In this document: positions 42,176 to 49,708 of the stretch, in pieces
How positions within the stretch are numbered: position 1 is the first letter of the stretch
How the letters are laid out: every line of letters starts with the position of its first letter
Origin: Pseudomonas sp. SDI
Lineage (GTDB): Bacteria; Pseudomonadota; Gammaproteobacteria; Pseudomonadales; Pseudomonadaceae
Direction of reading: 5' to 3'
Assembly: GCF_003105155.1 (NCBI RefSeq)
Contig: NZ_QETK01000034.1
Location: 1-49,708, forward strand
DNA length: 49,708 bases
Notes under the pieces: model-generated
The model's input: only the letters and a program-made list of their open reading frames with translations
What the model was told of the DNA's origin: nothing
Databases searched by the model: none
Made by a program: the position numbers and the translations under genes

Positions 42176-42691
42176 ATGCGTGTAATGCGTAGCCTGACCC
42201 TGTTGCTGGCGCTGGTAGCGCCGGCAGCCTTTGCCGAAGGCACCTACCAGGTCGAAATGATCCTGGTGCGGCAGAACGCCGTACCGGCCATCACCAGCCA
42301 GTACGCCCCGGAAGACTGGCGCCAGGGCGCACAAGCCCCGGCTGCGGCCGACGAGCGCAAGCCACTGCTGAGCGACGAAGCCGCCAAGCTGGCTGCCGAC
42401 AGCCAATACACCGTGCTGCTGCACAAGGCCTGGCAGCAACCGGCCGGCCGCGTGGCGATCAGCGCCGGCAACGAGCAGTTCGGGCACTTCCCGATCGAGG
42501 GCAACCTTGAGGTCGGCGAAGAGCGCTTTATCAGCGCCGACGCCAACCTCTGGGTCAACCAGCTCGACGCTAACGGCAGCGTGCTCCAGAGCGAGCAGTT
42601 GCGCCAGAGCAATGCCAGCATCAAGGCCGGCACACTGACCTTCATGGATGGCGGGCACCTGGCGCTGCTGCTCAAGATCACGAAACCCTGA
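42176..42691 (+). CDS. CsiV-like periplasmic protein
   Basis: 171 residues with a signal peptide (about 1-20, ending AFA). The mature N-terminus GTYQVEMILVRQNA and the ending DGGHLALLLKI are typical of the CsiV family (PF10972, from memory). In Vibrio cholerae CsiV supports the peptidoglycan synthase PBP1a; in pseudomonads its role is unproved. It is 10 bases after mfd and one base ahead of the helicase gene, so the three probably share a transcript. Confidence 0.75.
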   Translation: MRVMRSLTLLLALVAPAAFAEGTYQVEMILVRQNAVPAITSQYAPEDWRQGAQAPAAADERKPLLSDEAAKLAADSQYTVLLHKAWQQPAGRVAISAGNEQFGHFPIEGNLEVGEERFISADANLWVNQLDANGSVLQSEQLRQSNASIKAGTLTFMDGGHLALLLKITKP

Positions 42692-42692
42692 A

Positions 42693-45011
42693 ATGCCCGA
42701 CACCCCCTCCGACACCCTCCAGCCCCAGCCACGGCTGTGGCTGGGCAGCATCGAGTTCAGCGCTTTCGACCCGCGCAACGGGCGCATGCAACGCCACGTG
42801 CAACACCGCGCAGCACTCGCCTTCGGTTACGCCGGCGAGTACGTCAGCGGCAGCCGCACGGCGCCGCGCCACGACAGCGATCACAACCCGCATCCGACCC
42901 GCCAGCCGCTGGCCGAACGCGCCCTGCGCGACCGCCTGCTCGAACTCGGCTTCAAGGTCGCCACCCGGCAGAGCAAAGCCCTGCCGGAAAGCGCCGGCGA
43001 GCCCTACGAACTGCCCAACGACAACGCCTGGCTGCGCTTTGTCCTCAACGACCTGGCCAGCCTGCGCGAGCGCGGCTGGATCATCGAGTGCGCCGACGAT
43101 TTTGCCTTCGACCTGACCCCGGTCGACGACTGGTACGCACATATCCAGGAAGCCCCGGAACGCGACTGGTTCGACCTGGAGCTGGGCATCGTGATCAACG
43201 GCGAGCGCCTGAGCCTGCTGCCGATCCTGCTCAACCTGCTGCGCACGCACCCGGAGCTGCTCAATGCCAACCACCTGGCGCGGCACCGCGACGACGAACA
43301 ACTGCTGGTGCCGATCCCGCACCCGCAGGCAGCGCGCCGGGCGCTGAACATCGCCCTGTCGTATGGCCGGCTCAAACCGGTACTGACGGCACTCGGCGAC
43401 TTCTACCTGCGCGAGCCCGGCGAAACCACCCTGCGCCTGGCCACCCCGGACGCGACCCGGCTCAATGCCCTGCACGACCTGCCACTGAGCTGGCAAGGCG
43501 GCGAGCGGGTACGCGACCTGGCCGAGCGCCTGCGTGATATCCGCACCCAACCGGCGCTACCGCCAGAGGGGCTGAATGCGACCCTGCGCAGCTACCAGCT
43601 CGACGGCCTGAGCTGGATGCAGGCGCTGCGCGAGCTGGAGGTGGGCGGCATCCTCGCCGACGACATGGGCCTGGGCAAAACCCTGCAAACCCTGGCGCAC
43701 CTGCTGACCGAAAAGAACGCCGGGCGGCTCGACCGGCCGGCCATGGTGGTGATGCCGACCAGCCTGATCCCCAACTGGCAGGACGAAGCCGCGCGCTTTG
43801 CGCCGGGGCTGAAGGTGCTGGCCCTGCAAGGCATCGGCCGGCGCAAGTATTTCGACCAGTTGCAGGACTATGACCTGCTACTGACCACCTACGCCCTGCT
43901 GCCCAAGGACCTCCCGCAGTTCCGCAACCTGCCGCTGCACGTACTGATCCTCGACGAGGCGCAGTACATCAAGAGCCCGTCGAGCAAGGCGGCGCAGGCC
44001 GCACGCCAGCTCAATGCACGCCAGCGCCTGTGCCTGAGCGGCACGCCGCTGGAGAATCACCTGGGCGAGCTGTGGTCGCTGTTTCACTTTCTGCTGCCGG
44101 GATGGTTGGGCGACAGCAAGGCGTTCAACCGCGATTACCGGGTACCGATCGAGCGTCAAGCCAATGATGAGCGCTTGCAGCACCTGAATGCCCGGATCAA
44201 GCCGTTCCTGCTGCGCCGCACCAAGGAGCAGGTGGCCACCGAGCTGCCGGCCAAGACCGAGATGATCCACTGGGTCGAGCTCAGCGACGCGCAGCGCGAC
44301 GTGTATGAAACCCTGCGCCTGGCGATGGACCAGAAGGTGCGCAACGAGATCACCCGCAAGGGCGTGGCGCGCAGCCAGATCATCATTCTGGAGGCGCTGC
44401 TGAAGCTGCGCCAGGTGTGCTGCGATCTGCGCCTGGTCAACGCCGAAGCCTCGAACGTGCGCAACGCGGCCTCGGGCAAGCTGGCCAGCCTGATGGAAAT
44501 GATCGAGGAACTGATCGCCGAGGGCCGCCGGGTGCTGCTGTTCTCGCAGTTCACCAGCATGCTCGGGCTGATCGAGCAGGAGCTGCGCGAGCGGCAAATC
44601 GACTATGCCCTGCTGACCGGCGAAACCCGTGATCGGCGCACGCCGGTGGCGGACTTCCAGAGCGGCAAGCGGCAGATCTTCCTGATCAGCCTGAAGGCTG
44701 GCGGGGTCGGCTTGAACCTGACCGCAGCGGACACGGTGATTCACTACGATCCGTGGTGGAACCCGGCAGCGGAAAACCAGGCGACCGACCGTGCGTATCG
44801 CATCGGCCAGGAGAAGCCGGTGTTCGTCTACAAGCTGATTACCCGCGGGACGGTGGAAGAGAAGATCCAGCAATTGCAGCTGGAGAAGTCAGCGCTGGCC
44901 GCGGGCGTACTGGAGGGACGCCAGGCCGGTGACTGGAAGCTCGCGGCGGAAGATATCGATGCGCTGTTTGCACCGTTGCCGGGGAAGCGCCAGACGTCCA
45001 AAACCGGCTGA
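42693..45011 (+). CDS. SNF2-family DEAD/DEAH helicase
   Basis: 772 residues. The C-terminal 470 form a complete Swi2/Snf2 ATPase: LADDMGLGKTLQT at about 322-333 (Walker A), DEAQYIKSPSS near 420, LSGTPLENHLGELWSLFHFL, then SLKAGGVGLNLTAADTVIHYDPWWNPAAENQATDRAYRIGQ. The N-terminal 300 residues are uncharacterised and no SWIM zinc finger is seen. Likely a nucleic-acid or RNA-polymerase remodeller, relative of RapA/HepA, exact role unknown. ATG 42693 follows the CsiV-like stop by one base, implying coupled translation; a REP pair lies downstream. Confidence 0.9.
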   Translation: MPDTPSDTLQPQPRLWLGSIEFSAFDPRNGRMQRHVQHRAALAFGYAGEYVSGSRTAPRHDSDHNPHPTRQPLAERALRDRLLELGFKVATRQSKALPESAGEPYELPNDNAWLRFVLNDLASLRERGWIIECADDFAFDLTPVDDWYAHIQEAPERDWFDLELGIVINGERLSLLPILLNLLRTHPELLNANHLARHRDDEQLLVPIPHPQAARRALNIALSYGRLKPVLTALGDFYLREPGETTLRLATPDATRLNALHDLPLSWQGGERVRDLAERLRDIRTQPALPPEGLNATLRSYQLDGLSWMQALRELEVGGILADDMGLGKTLQTLAHLLTEKNAGRLDRPAMVVMPTSLIPNWQDEAARFAPGLKVLALQGIGRRKYFDQLQDYDLLLTTYALLPKDLPQFRNLPLHVLILDEAQYIKSPSSKAAQAARQLNARQRLCLSGTPLENHLGELWSLFHFLLPGWLGDSKAFNRDYRVPIERQANDERLQHLNARIKPFLLRRTKEQVATELPAKTEMIHWVELSDAQRDVYETLRLAMDQKVRNEITRKGVARSQIIILEALLKLRQVCCDLRLVNAEASNVRNAASGKLASLMEMIEELIAEGRRVLLFSQFTSMLGLIEQELRERQIDYALLTGETRDRRTPVADFQSGKRQIFLISLKAGGVGLNLTAADTVIHYDPWWNPAAENQATDRAYRIGQEKPVFVYKLITRGTVEEKIQQLQLEKSALAAGVLEGRQAGDWKLAAEDIDALFAPLPGKRQTSKTG

Positions 45012-45015
45012 ACCC

Positions 45016-45069
45016 ATCGCGGGACGAGCCCGCCCCCACAGCATTGTGGGAGCGGGCTCGCCCCGCGAT
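45016..45069. repeat. Inverted REP pair (REPIN) between helicase and nagZ
   Basis: ATCGCGGGACGAGCCCGC at 45016 and its near-perfect inverse GCGGGCTCGCCCCGCGAT ending at 45069 surround TGTGGG/CCCACA arms and a short centre. It lies between convergent genes, where it can act as a bidirectional transcript end. Confidence 0.9.
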
Positions 45070-45086
45070 AGGCTACACCGCAGCCC

Positions 45087-46097
45087 TCAATCCACCAATT
45101 GCGCCTCTTTCAGCGCCCCGAGCGCCTCCAGCCAGCGCGGCTGCTGACGGTAGTCGGTGCGCGCAAAACCCTGCCCGCGCATCTGCGCAATCCGCGGCGA
45201 GGGCTTGACCTTCAGCCGCTGCGCCGCCGACAAGGCCAGCTCCGCCGCCGCGCGGTCGTTGCACACCAGGCCCATGTCGCAACCGGCACTCAAGGCCGCC
45301 TCGATCCGGCTGGCCGCATCGCCGACCACATGCGCGCCGGCCATCGACAGGTCGTCACTGAAGATCACCCCATCAAAGCCCAGCTCGCCACGCAGAATGT
45401 CCTGCAGCCAGCGCCGCGAGAAACCGGCCGGCTGGTTGTCGACCTGCGGGTAGATCACATGCGCCGGCATCACCGCCGCCAGTTGCCCGCTCAAGCGCGT
45501 GAACGGCACCAGGTCGGCCGCGCGAATCTGCTCCAGGCTGCGCTCGTCGGTCGGAATCGCCACATGCGAATCGGCCTCCGCCCAGCCATGCCCGGGGAAA
45601 TGCTTGCCACAGGCGGCCATGCCCGCTGCGTTCATCCCGCGAATGAATGCTCCGGCCAGTGCCGTGGCACGTTGCGGGTCACCCTCGAAGGCCCGGCTGC
45701 CAACCACGGCGCTGCGCTGGTGATCGAGGTCCAGCACTGGCGCGAAGCTCAGGTCCAGGCCCACCGCCAGCACCTCGGTCGCCATCAACCAGCCGCACTG
45801 CTCGGCGAGGTACTCGGCGTTGGCATTGTCGGCCAGCGCACGCATGGCCGGCAGGCGCACGAAGCCCTGGCGCAGGCGCTGCACGCGACCGCCCTCCTGG
45901 TCCACCGCCAGGATCAGTTCGGGACGAATGGCGCGGATCGACGCACACAGCTCGCGCACCTGGCGCGGGCTGTCGATGTTGCGGGCAAAGATGATCAGGC
46001 CGGCCACTTCGGGCTGGCGCAGAAGCTGGCGGTCTTCGGCGGTCAGCCAGGTACCGGCGATATCCACCATCAGGGAGCCTTGCAGGCTGGCACTCAT
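45087..46097 (-). CDS. nagZ: Beta-N-acetylhexosaminidase NagZ
   Basis: Cytosolic enzyme of peptidoglycan recycling that removes GlcNAc from anhydro-muropeptides, feeding the AmpR/AmpC-inducing pool. 336 residues. Motifs: AVDQEGGRVQRL at about 65-75, GKHFPGHGWAEADSH at about 164-178 with the catalytic His/Asp pair, and the nucleophile Asp in FSDDLSMAGA. Ten bases separate it from the YkuD-domain gene, so the two are co-transcribed with psrA upstream. Confidence 0.96.
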   Translation of the reverse strand: MSASLQGSLMVDIAGTWLTAEDRQLLRQPEVAGLIIFARNIDSPRQVRELCASIRAIRPELILAVDQEGGRVQRLRQGFVRLPAMRALADNANAEYLAEQCGWLMATEVLAVGLDLSFAPVLDLDHQRSAVVGSRAFEGDPQRATALAGAFIRGMNAAGMAACGKHFPGHGWAEADSHVAIPTDERSLEQIRAADLVPFTRLSGQLAAVMPAHVIYPQVDNQPAGFSRRWLQDILRGELGFDGVIFSDDLSMAGAHVVGDAASRIEAALSAGCDMGLVCNDRAAAELALSAAQRLKVKPSPRIAQMRGQGFARTDYRQQPRWLEALGALKEAQLVD

Positions 46098-46107
46098 AAA
46101 TGATCCT

Positions 46108-46632
46108 TCAGTTCAGGGGCGCGTCGGCCCACAGTGGGCAGGCGGCTTCTTCAATCTGTACCGGGCAATGCAGCGGCACCTGCTCGAACAGGCGCATCAG
46201 CTCGGCATTGCGCAAGCGCACGCAGCCATGTGACAGGGGTACGCCCATCGGCTCGCTGTCGGGGGTGCCGTGCAGGTAGATATAGCGGCGGAAGGTGTCG
46301 ACCGGACCGAGGCGATTGCGCCCCGGCTCGCAGCCGCTCAGCCAGAGGATGCGCGTGAGGATCCAGTCGCGCCCGGGAAACTGCGCGTGCAGGGCCGGGG
46401 TCCAGGTTTCGCCGGTCCAGCGCCGCCCACGCAGTACGGCGCCTTGCGGCAGGCCGGCGCCGATTTTTGCGCGGACCTGATGACGGCCACGCGGCGTGCA
46501 GCCGGAACCGTTGCGTTCACCTGGGCCATTGCGCGCGGTCGACACCGCCAGACGCAGCACCAGACGCCCATGGGCGAACCCATAGAGGCATTGGTCGGCG
46601 AGGGAAATATGCAACAAATCGAGAGTAGGCAT
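46108..46632 (-). CDS. YkuD-domain L,D-transpeptidase/carboxypeptidase without signal peptide
   Basis: 174 residues. The YkuD active site is complete: YLHGTPDSEPMG around 119-130 and SHGCVRL at 134-140 with the catalytic Cys at about 137. The N-terminus PTLDLLHISLADQCLYGF is not a signal peptide, so the enzyme is probably cytosolic, where a transpeptidase has no wall substrate. A cytosolic YkuD enzyme, ElsL of Acinetobacter, trims recycled tetrapeptides, and the nagZ neighbour suits that role; this is inference. 45 bases separate it from psrA. Confidence 0.85.
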   Translation of the reverse strand: MPTLDLLHISLADQCLYGFAHGRLVLRLAVSTARNGPGERNGSGCTPRGRHQVRAKIGAGLPQGAVLRGRRWTGETWTPALHAQFPGRDWILTRILWLSGCEPGRNRLGPVDTFRRYIYLHGTPDSEPMGVPLSHGCVRLRNAELMRLFEQVPLHCPVQIEEAACPLWADAPLN

Positions 46633-46677
46633 GGGGCGCTAGCTTAGCCGATGGCAGCCGCCGCGCCCAGCCGTGAA

Positions 46678-47391
46678 TCAGGCCTTGGCGGTCGCCGGCG
46701 CGCTGCTGGACTTGCTCCGCGGACGCAACTGCGCAGCCGCCATGGCTGCGTCGGTGACACCGCTGTCGGCGCGCATGCCGGCGGCGAGGAACGGCACCAT
46801 CAGGCGCATGACCTGCTCGATCGAGGTATTGATCCCGAAGTCGGTTTCAGCGATGGCACGCAACGCCTTGATCCCGGACATGCTGAACGCTGCGGCACCC
46901 AGCATGAAGTGCACACGCCAGAACAGCTCGATCGGCGGAATGCGTGGTGCGGCGTCGTTGACCAGCAGCATGTAGCGGCGGAAGACCTTGCCGTACATGT
47001 CTTCAAGGTAACGGCGCAGGTGGCCCTGGCTCTGGCTGAAGGCCAGGCCCAGCAGGCGCATGAAGATCGACAGGTCGTTGCCGCTGCGTGGTTGCACCAC
47101 CAGGGCCTGCTCGACCAGCATCTCCAGCAGTTCTTCAAGGCTGGGCTTTTGCTCGGGGCGCGCCTGGCGGCGCTCCAGCTCGCGCTCCAGGCTCTGGCAG
47201 AACGGCCCGAGGAAGCGCGAGAAGACGGCCTGGATCAGGGCCTTTTTCGAACCGAAATGGTAGTTCACCGCCGCCAGGTTGACCCCGGCCTTGCTGGTGA
47301 TCAGCCGCAATGAGGTTTCGGCAAAACCTTTTTCCGCGAACAACTGCTCGGCAGCATCGAGAATGCGTTCAACGGTTTCCGACTGGGCCAT
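46678..47391 (-). CDS. psrA: TetR-family fatty-acid-responsive regulator PsrA
   Basis: 237 residues. The N-terminal TetR helix-turn-helix is at about 8-55 (ILDAAEQLFAEKGFAETSLRLITSKAGVNLAAVNYHFGSKKALIQAVF). A helical ligand domain follows. PsrA of pseudomonads represses itself and fatty-acid oxidation genes, is released by long-chain fatty acids and activates rpoS. ATG 47391 has GGAG six bases upstream; a start at 47409 would overlap the operator. Two PsrA-type palindromes lie just upstream, supporting autoregulation. Confidence 0.93.
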   Translation of the reverse strand: MAQSETVERILDAAEQLFAEKGFAETSLRLITSKAGVNLAAVNYHFGSKKALIQAVFSRFLGPFCQSLERELERRQARPEQKPSLEELLEMLVEQALVVQPRSGNDLSIFMRLLGLAFSQSQGHLRRYLEDMYGKVFRRYMLLVNDAAPRIPPIELFWRVHFMLGAAAFSMSGIKALRAIAETDFGINTSIEQVMRLMVPFLAAGMRADSGVTDAAMAAAQLRPRSKSSSAPATAKA

Positions 47392-47406
47392 GACTACTCC
47401 GCCTGA

Positions 47407-47433
47407 CAAACACTTGTTTGAAACATACGTTTC
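47407..47433. promoter_or_regulatory. Two overlapping PsrA-type operators
   Basis: CAAAC-ACTT-GTTTG (47407-47420) and GAAAC-ATAC-GTTTC (47420-47433) both fit the PsrA pattern [C/G]AAAC-N2-4-GTTT[G/C] and share one base. They lie 15-42 bases upstream of the psrA start. Confidence 0.8.
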
Positions 47434-47553
47434 AACACCGTGACTGTCAAGTCGAGCGCGCTATTAGAACACAGCTTCACGCCACGTACTGCACGGCGTC
47501 AGGGGCGTTGGCCGGGGTTTTCTTGCAGCGTGACGCTTGCAGCTTGCCACCCA

Positions 47554-47588
47554 CTGTATATAATCCCAGTCACTGTATAAAAAGACAG
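47554..47588 (+). promoter_or_regulatory. Tandem LexA (SOS) boxes and lexA promoter
   Basis: CTGTATATAATCCCAG (47554-47569) and CTGTATAAAAAGACAG (47573-47588) both match CTG-N10-CAG, with starts 19 bases apart. The first overlaps a -10 TATAAT at 47559-47564, with a -35 candidate TTGCAG at 47537-47542. Confidence 0.93.
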
Positions 47589-47598
47589 AGCGATCGAC

Positions 47599-48207
47599 AT
47601 GCTAAAACTGACGCCACGCCAAGCTGAGATTCTGGCTTTTATCAAGCGCTGCCTGGAAGACAACGGCTTCCCGCCAACCCGCGCGGAAATCGCCCAGGAG
47701 CTGGGTTTCAAATCGCCCAATGCCGCCGAAGAGCACCTCAAGGCCTTGGCCCGCAAGGGCGCTATCGAGATGACCCCCGGCGCATCGCGCGGCATTCGCA
47801 TCCCTGGCTTCGAAGCCAAGCCCGACGACAGCGGCCTGCCGATCATCGGCCGGGTTGCGGCCGGGGCACCGATCCTCGCCCAGCAGCACATCGAGGAATC
47901 CTGCAACATCAATCCGGCCTTCTTCCATCCACGCGCCGACTACCTGCTACGCGTCAACGGCATGAGCATGAAGGACGTTGGCATTGTCGACGGCGACCTG
48001 CTGGCGGTACACACCACCCGCGAAGCGCGCAACGGCCAGATCGTCGTCGCCCGCCTCGGCGATGAGGTCACGGTGAAACGCTTCAAGCGTGAAGGCAGCA
48101 AGGTCTGGCTGATCGCCGAAAACCCCGAATTCGCCCCCATCGAAGTCAACCTGAAAGAACAGGAGCTGGTTATCGAGGGCTTGAGCGTCGGCATCATTCG
48201 CCGGTAA
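47599..48207 (+). CDS. lexA: LexA repressor
   Basis: SOS repressor that self-cleaves on contact with RecA filaments. 202 residues. The winged helix-turn-helix at about 27-58 includes TRAEIAQELGFKSPNAAEEHLKAL. The cleavage bond is A88-G89 (VAAGA), with the catalytic dyad S123 (GMSMKD) and K160 (EVTVKRF), each four residues later than in E. coli. It is preceded by two SOS boxes and followed 11 bases later by sulA. Confidence 0.98.
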   Translation: MLKLTPRQAEILAFIKRCLEDNGFPPTRAEIAQELGFKSPNAAEEHLKALARKGAIEMTPGASRGIRIPGFEAKPDDSGLPIIGRVAAGAPILAQQHIEESCNINPAFFHPRADYLLRVNGMSMKDVGIVDGDLLAVHTTREARNGQIVVARLGDEVTVKRFKREGSKVWLIAENPEFAPIEVNLKEQELVIEGLSVGIIRR

Positions 48208-48218
48208 CAGGAGGCGTC

Positions 48219-48692
48219 ATGCAGTTCCCCCATGCACCACAGCAAGCACAGTTGCCCTTGTTCGAGGCGTTTCTGGCCCAGCCGGTACTCCCACGCCTGA
48301 AAGCCAGGGCACCAGCTCAGCCGAGCAACGAACCACCAGCGTTCAGCGAGTTGTCTTTCCGTGGCGCATTGGAGCACTGCCAGAACCTGCTGGCGCCGAT
48401 GTTGCGCGAACTCAGCGAGGAACAGGATGCCCGCTGGCTGACCCTGATCGCCCCGCCAGCCAGCCTTACCCAGGCCTGGCTGCGTGACGCCGGGCTGAAC
48501 CGCGAACGCATCCTGCTGTTGCAACCGCGTGGCAACCAGAGCGCCCTGCAACTGGCCTGCGACGCGCTGCGCCTGGGCCGTAGCCACACCGTGGTGAGCT
48601 GGCTCAATCCGGTCAGCACCACCGCTCGCCAGCAATTGACCAATGCCGCACGCGCCGGCGATGCGCAGAGCCTGAACATCCGCTTGGGCTGA
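48219..48692 (+). CDS. sulA: SOS cell-division inhibitor SulA
   Basis: Blocks FtsZ polymerisation during the SOS response. 157 residues; the central region from LAPMLRELSEEQDARWLTLIAPPASLTQ through RILLLQPRGNQSALQLACDALRLGRSHTVVSWL is the SulA core, a degenerate RecA-like fold. It is co-transcribed with lexA (11-base gap, GGAGG before the ATG), the usual Pseudomonas arrangement, so no SOS box of its own is needed. Confidence 0.92.
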   Translation: MQFPHAPQQAQLPLFEAFLAQPVLPRLKARAPAQPSNEPPAFSELSFRGALEHCQNLLAPMLRELSEEQDARWLTLIAPPASLTQAWLRDAGLNRERILLLQPRGNQSALQLACDALRLGRSHTVVSWLNPVSTTARQQLTNAARAGDAQSLNIRLG

Positions 48693-48714
48693 ACACTTGG
48701 TTCAAGGAGATTTT

Positions 48715-48747
48715 GTGGGAGCCTGCCTTGCTGGCCGACTCCCACAG
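48715..48747. repeat. REP-like hairpin after sulA
   Basis: TGTGGGAG (48715-48722) pairs with CTCCCACA (48740-48747), with inner GCC/GGC pairing. It separates sulA from the convergent small gene. Confidence 0.7.
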
Positions 48748-48772
48748 GCTAAATCCAGGAGGATTTGAGGGA

Positions 48773-49006
48773 TCAGTGCAAAACCCGCGGACCGTCGTCA
48801 CGCTCGATTTCGCCCTCAACCAGCTTGCCCGCCATCTGCACGCCGACGCTGAGCATGGCCTTGGCCACCTCGACATGCTGACCTTGCAGGAACGCCTTGG
48901 CGTCTTCAGAGAAATCCAGGGTAACCAGTGAACCCTCGTCCTCGGCACGACGCAGCTCGATCCGGCCGTCAGGTAACTCGACAATTTCTAGAAAGGACGT
49001 GGGCAT
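48773..49006 (-). CDS. Conserved small protein of unknown function
   Basis: The ATG at 49006 with GGAG upstream gives 77 residues. The sequence begins MPTSFLEIVELPDGRIELRRAED and looks like a short beta-sheet followed by a helix (GQHVEVAKAMLSVGVQMAGKL). I recall a similar gene of this size between sulA and the topA-adjacent gene in other pseudomonads. No function known. The longer frame from 49063 would overlap the upstream gene's stop and is not preferred. Confidence 0.7.
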   Translation of the reverse strand: MPTSFLEIVELPDGRIELRRAEDEGSLVTLDFSEDAKAFLQGQHVEVAKAMLSVGVQMAGKLVEGEIERDDGPRVLH

Positions 49007-49056
49007 AAAGGACTGATCTCCAGGAAAGGCCGGCATTGTACCAGCCACGGGCAGGA

Positions 49057-49578
49057 TCAGCACTCACTCAAGCCCTCGCGGAAACGAACGGCCAGGCCCT
49101 TAAGGTTCTGCCGCCAGCTTTCCAGTTCTTCACGCGACAGCGCTAGCACTTCGGGTGCATCGAGGCTCACGGCCTGAATCAGCGGTTGGGTGACGTCGCC
49201 TTTGGGCTGTTTCGTCGCGACCGGCGGTCGAAACAAATCGGCATAAGCTTTGAGCAATTGCGCCAGCCAGGTCTCCGGCTGTTGTGCCAGCTCAACCAGC
49301 TCGGCCATCTCCGGAATGGCAATGGCGTCGAGCACGTCGCGGCTCAGCAGTAGCTCGGCACGCGGCGCGGCGGCCTGCGGCAGGCGGTAGAAGCCGGCGA
49401 TCTCATGGCACAACCCCAGCAGCGCCCCATACAGGTGAAACAGCGCTGACTCGCGCTCGGCCTGAATCAACGCCTGGGCATTCATCGCACGGCTTTCCTG
49501 CGCATCGCCCAGCGCTTCGAGGGCAAGGCCGGCGAAGTAAATTTTCTGGTTGGTACGGGTGTAGAGTTCCTGGGCCAT
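49057..49578 (-). CDS. DUF6586-like conserved protein
   Basis: From ATG 49578 (GGAGAG upstream) it has 173 residues, helical and cytosolic: MAQELYTRTNQKIYFAGLALEAL, then ALFHLYGALLGLCHEIAGFYRL, and a C-terminal EELESWRQNLKGLAVRFREGL. I know it as the conserved gene beside topA in pseudomonads (DUF6586, name from memory). No function known. A start at 49650 would add a Ser/Pro-rich stretch with no ribosome site. Confidence 0.75.
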   Translation of the reverse strand: MAQELYTRTNQKIYFAGLALEALGDAQESRAMNAQALIQAERESALFHLYGALLGLCHEIAGFYRLPQAAAPRAELLLSRDVLDAIAIPEMAELVELAQQPETWLAQLLKAYADLFRPPVATKQPKGDVTQPLIQAVSLDAPEVLALSREELESWRQNLKGLAVRFREGLSEC

Positions 49579-49666
49579 TGAGGCGCTCTCCGAAGGGCTG
49601 CGAGACGGGTTCGTCAGTGTCTGCGATGGCTGGGTGGGGTGCAAGACCAATTAGCCCCCTAAAAGC

Positions 49667-49694
49667 ATCGCGGGACGAGCCCGCTCCCACAGGG
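49667..49694. repeat. REP element at the right edge
   Basis: ATCGCGGGACGAGCCCGC followed by TCCCACAGGG, the same family as the pair at 45016-45069. A partner may lie beyond the window. Confidence 0.85.
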
Positions 49695-49708
49695 ACTGCC
49701 ATGCACAG

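Noticed and set aside
38731..42243. A 1170-codon open frame antisense to mfd
   Set aside because: It is the mirror of a GC-rich gene with strong third-position bias; its product is low-complexity (His, Gln, Ala, Asp rich) and matches no family.
48713..48931. A 72-codon plus-strand frame after sulA
   Set aside because: It begins inside a REP hairpin and is antisense to a conserved small gene with a good ribosome site.
1..49708. CRISPR arrays, tRNA, rRNA, insertion sequences, phage genes
   Set aside because: No regularly spaced repeats, cloverleaf, transposase or integrase motifs were seen; the dispersed palindromes are REP elements.

Overview
The window looks like chromosome of a Pseudomonas, most likely the P. 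putida group. The supporting evidence is the lexA-sulA / psrA / nagZ / mfd / gap / sthA / lolCDE gene neighbourhood that I know from pseudomonads, GC-rich coding with strong third-position GC bias, and several copies of the GCGGG...CCCGCTCCCACAG type of REP sequence. No rRNA, tRNA, CRISPR array, insertion sequence or origin was seen.

Layout. 1-5681: an accessory-looking left end, with the tail of an unknown gene of atypical codon use, then a four-gene chaperone-usher fimbrial operon (subunit, chaperone, usher, two-domain tip adhesin). Upstream of the operon is a palindrome resembling the sites of BvgA/RcsB-type response regulators. 5710-6638: two small unknown genes. 6818-14969: mostly housekeeping or lightly characterised genes: DoxX, an MltF-like lytic transglycosylase, tatD, a methyl-accepting chemotaxis protein (MCP) preceded by an Anr/FNR-type box, an Mpo1-like membrane protein, a TesB-like thioesterase, a CHAD protein, a small lipoprotein and a patatin-like phospholipase. 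15022-22907: the complete kdpFABC-kdpDE high-affinity potassium uptake locus, with a direct-repeat operator candidate upstream of kdpF. 23155-24131: two unknown AT-richer genes that look inserted. 24216-26514: ppnN and two small exported proteins.

26668-29641: an ECF sigma / anti-sigma pair divergent from a catalase-like haem protein and a cytochrome b561. The same promoter motif (GGAATA-N15-CGTCY) points outward in both directions. 29681-32896: lolCDE lipoprotein export. 32991-34331: a PilZ protein and a glycerophosphodiesterase. 34374-38546: soluble transhydrogenase sthA, an ApbE-like flavinyltransferase lipoprotein and a long-form gap. 38716-45011: mfd, a CsiV-like protein and a SNF2-family helicase. 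45087-47391: nagZ, a YkuD-domain protein without a signal peptide, and psrA with two PsrA-type palindromes upstream. 47599-48692: lexA-sulA behind two tandem SOS boxes. 48773-49578: two small conserved pseudomonad genes of unknown function. A REP element lies at the right edge.

The gene complement is mostly ordinary. The most unusual signals are regulatory: the divergent ECF promoters, the Anr-like box at the MCP gene, the fimbrial palindrome and the kdp direct repeat. To these add the probable cytosolic YkuD enzyme beside nagZ, a REP element read through as part of the apbE signal peptide, and the foreign-looking insert between kdp and ppnN. I did not find a clearly new multi-gene system.
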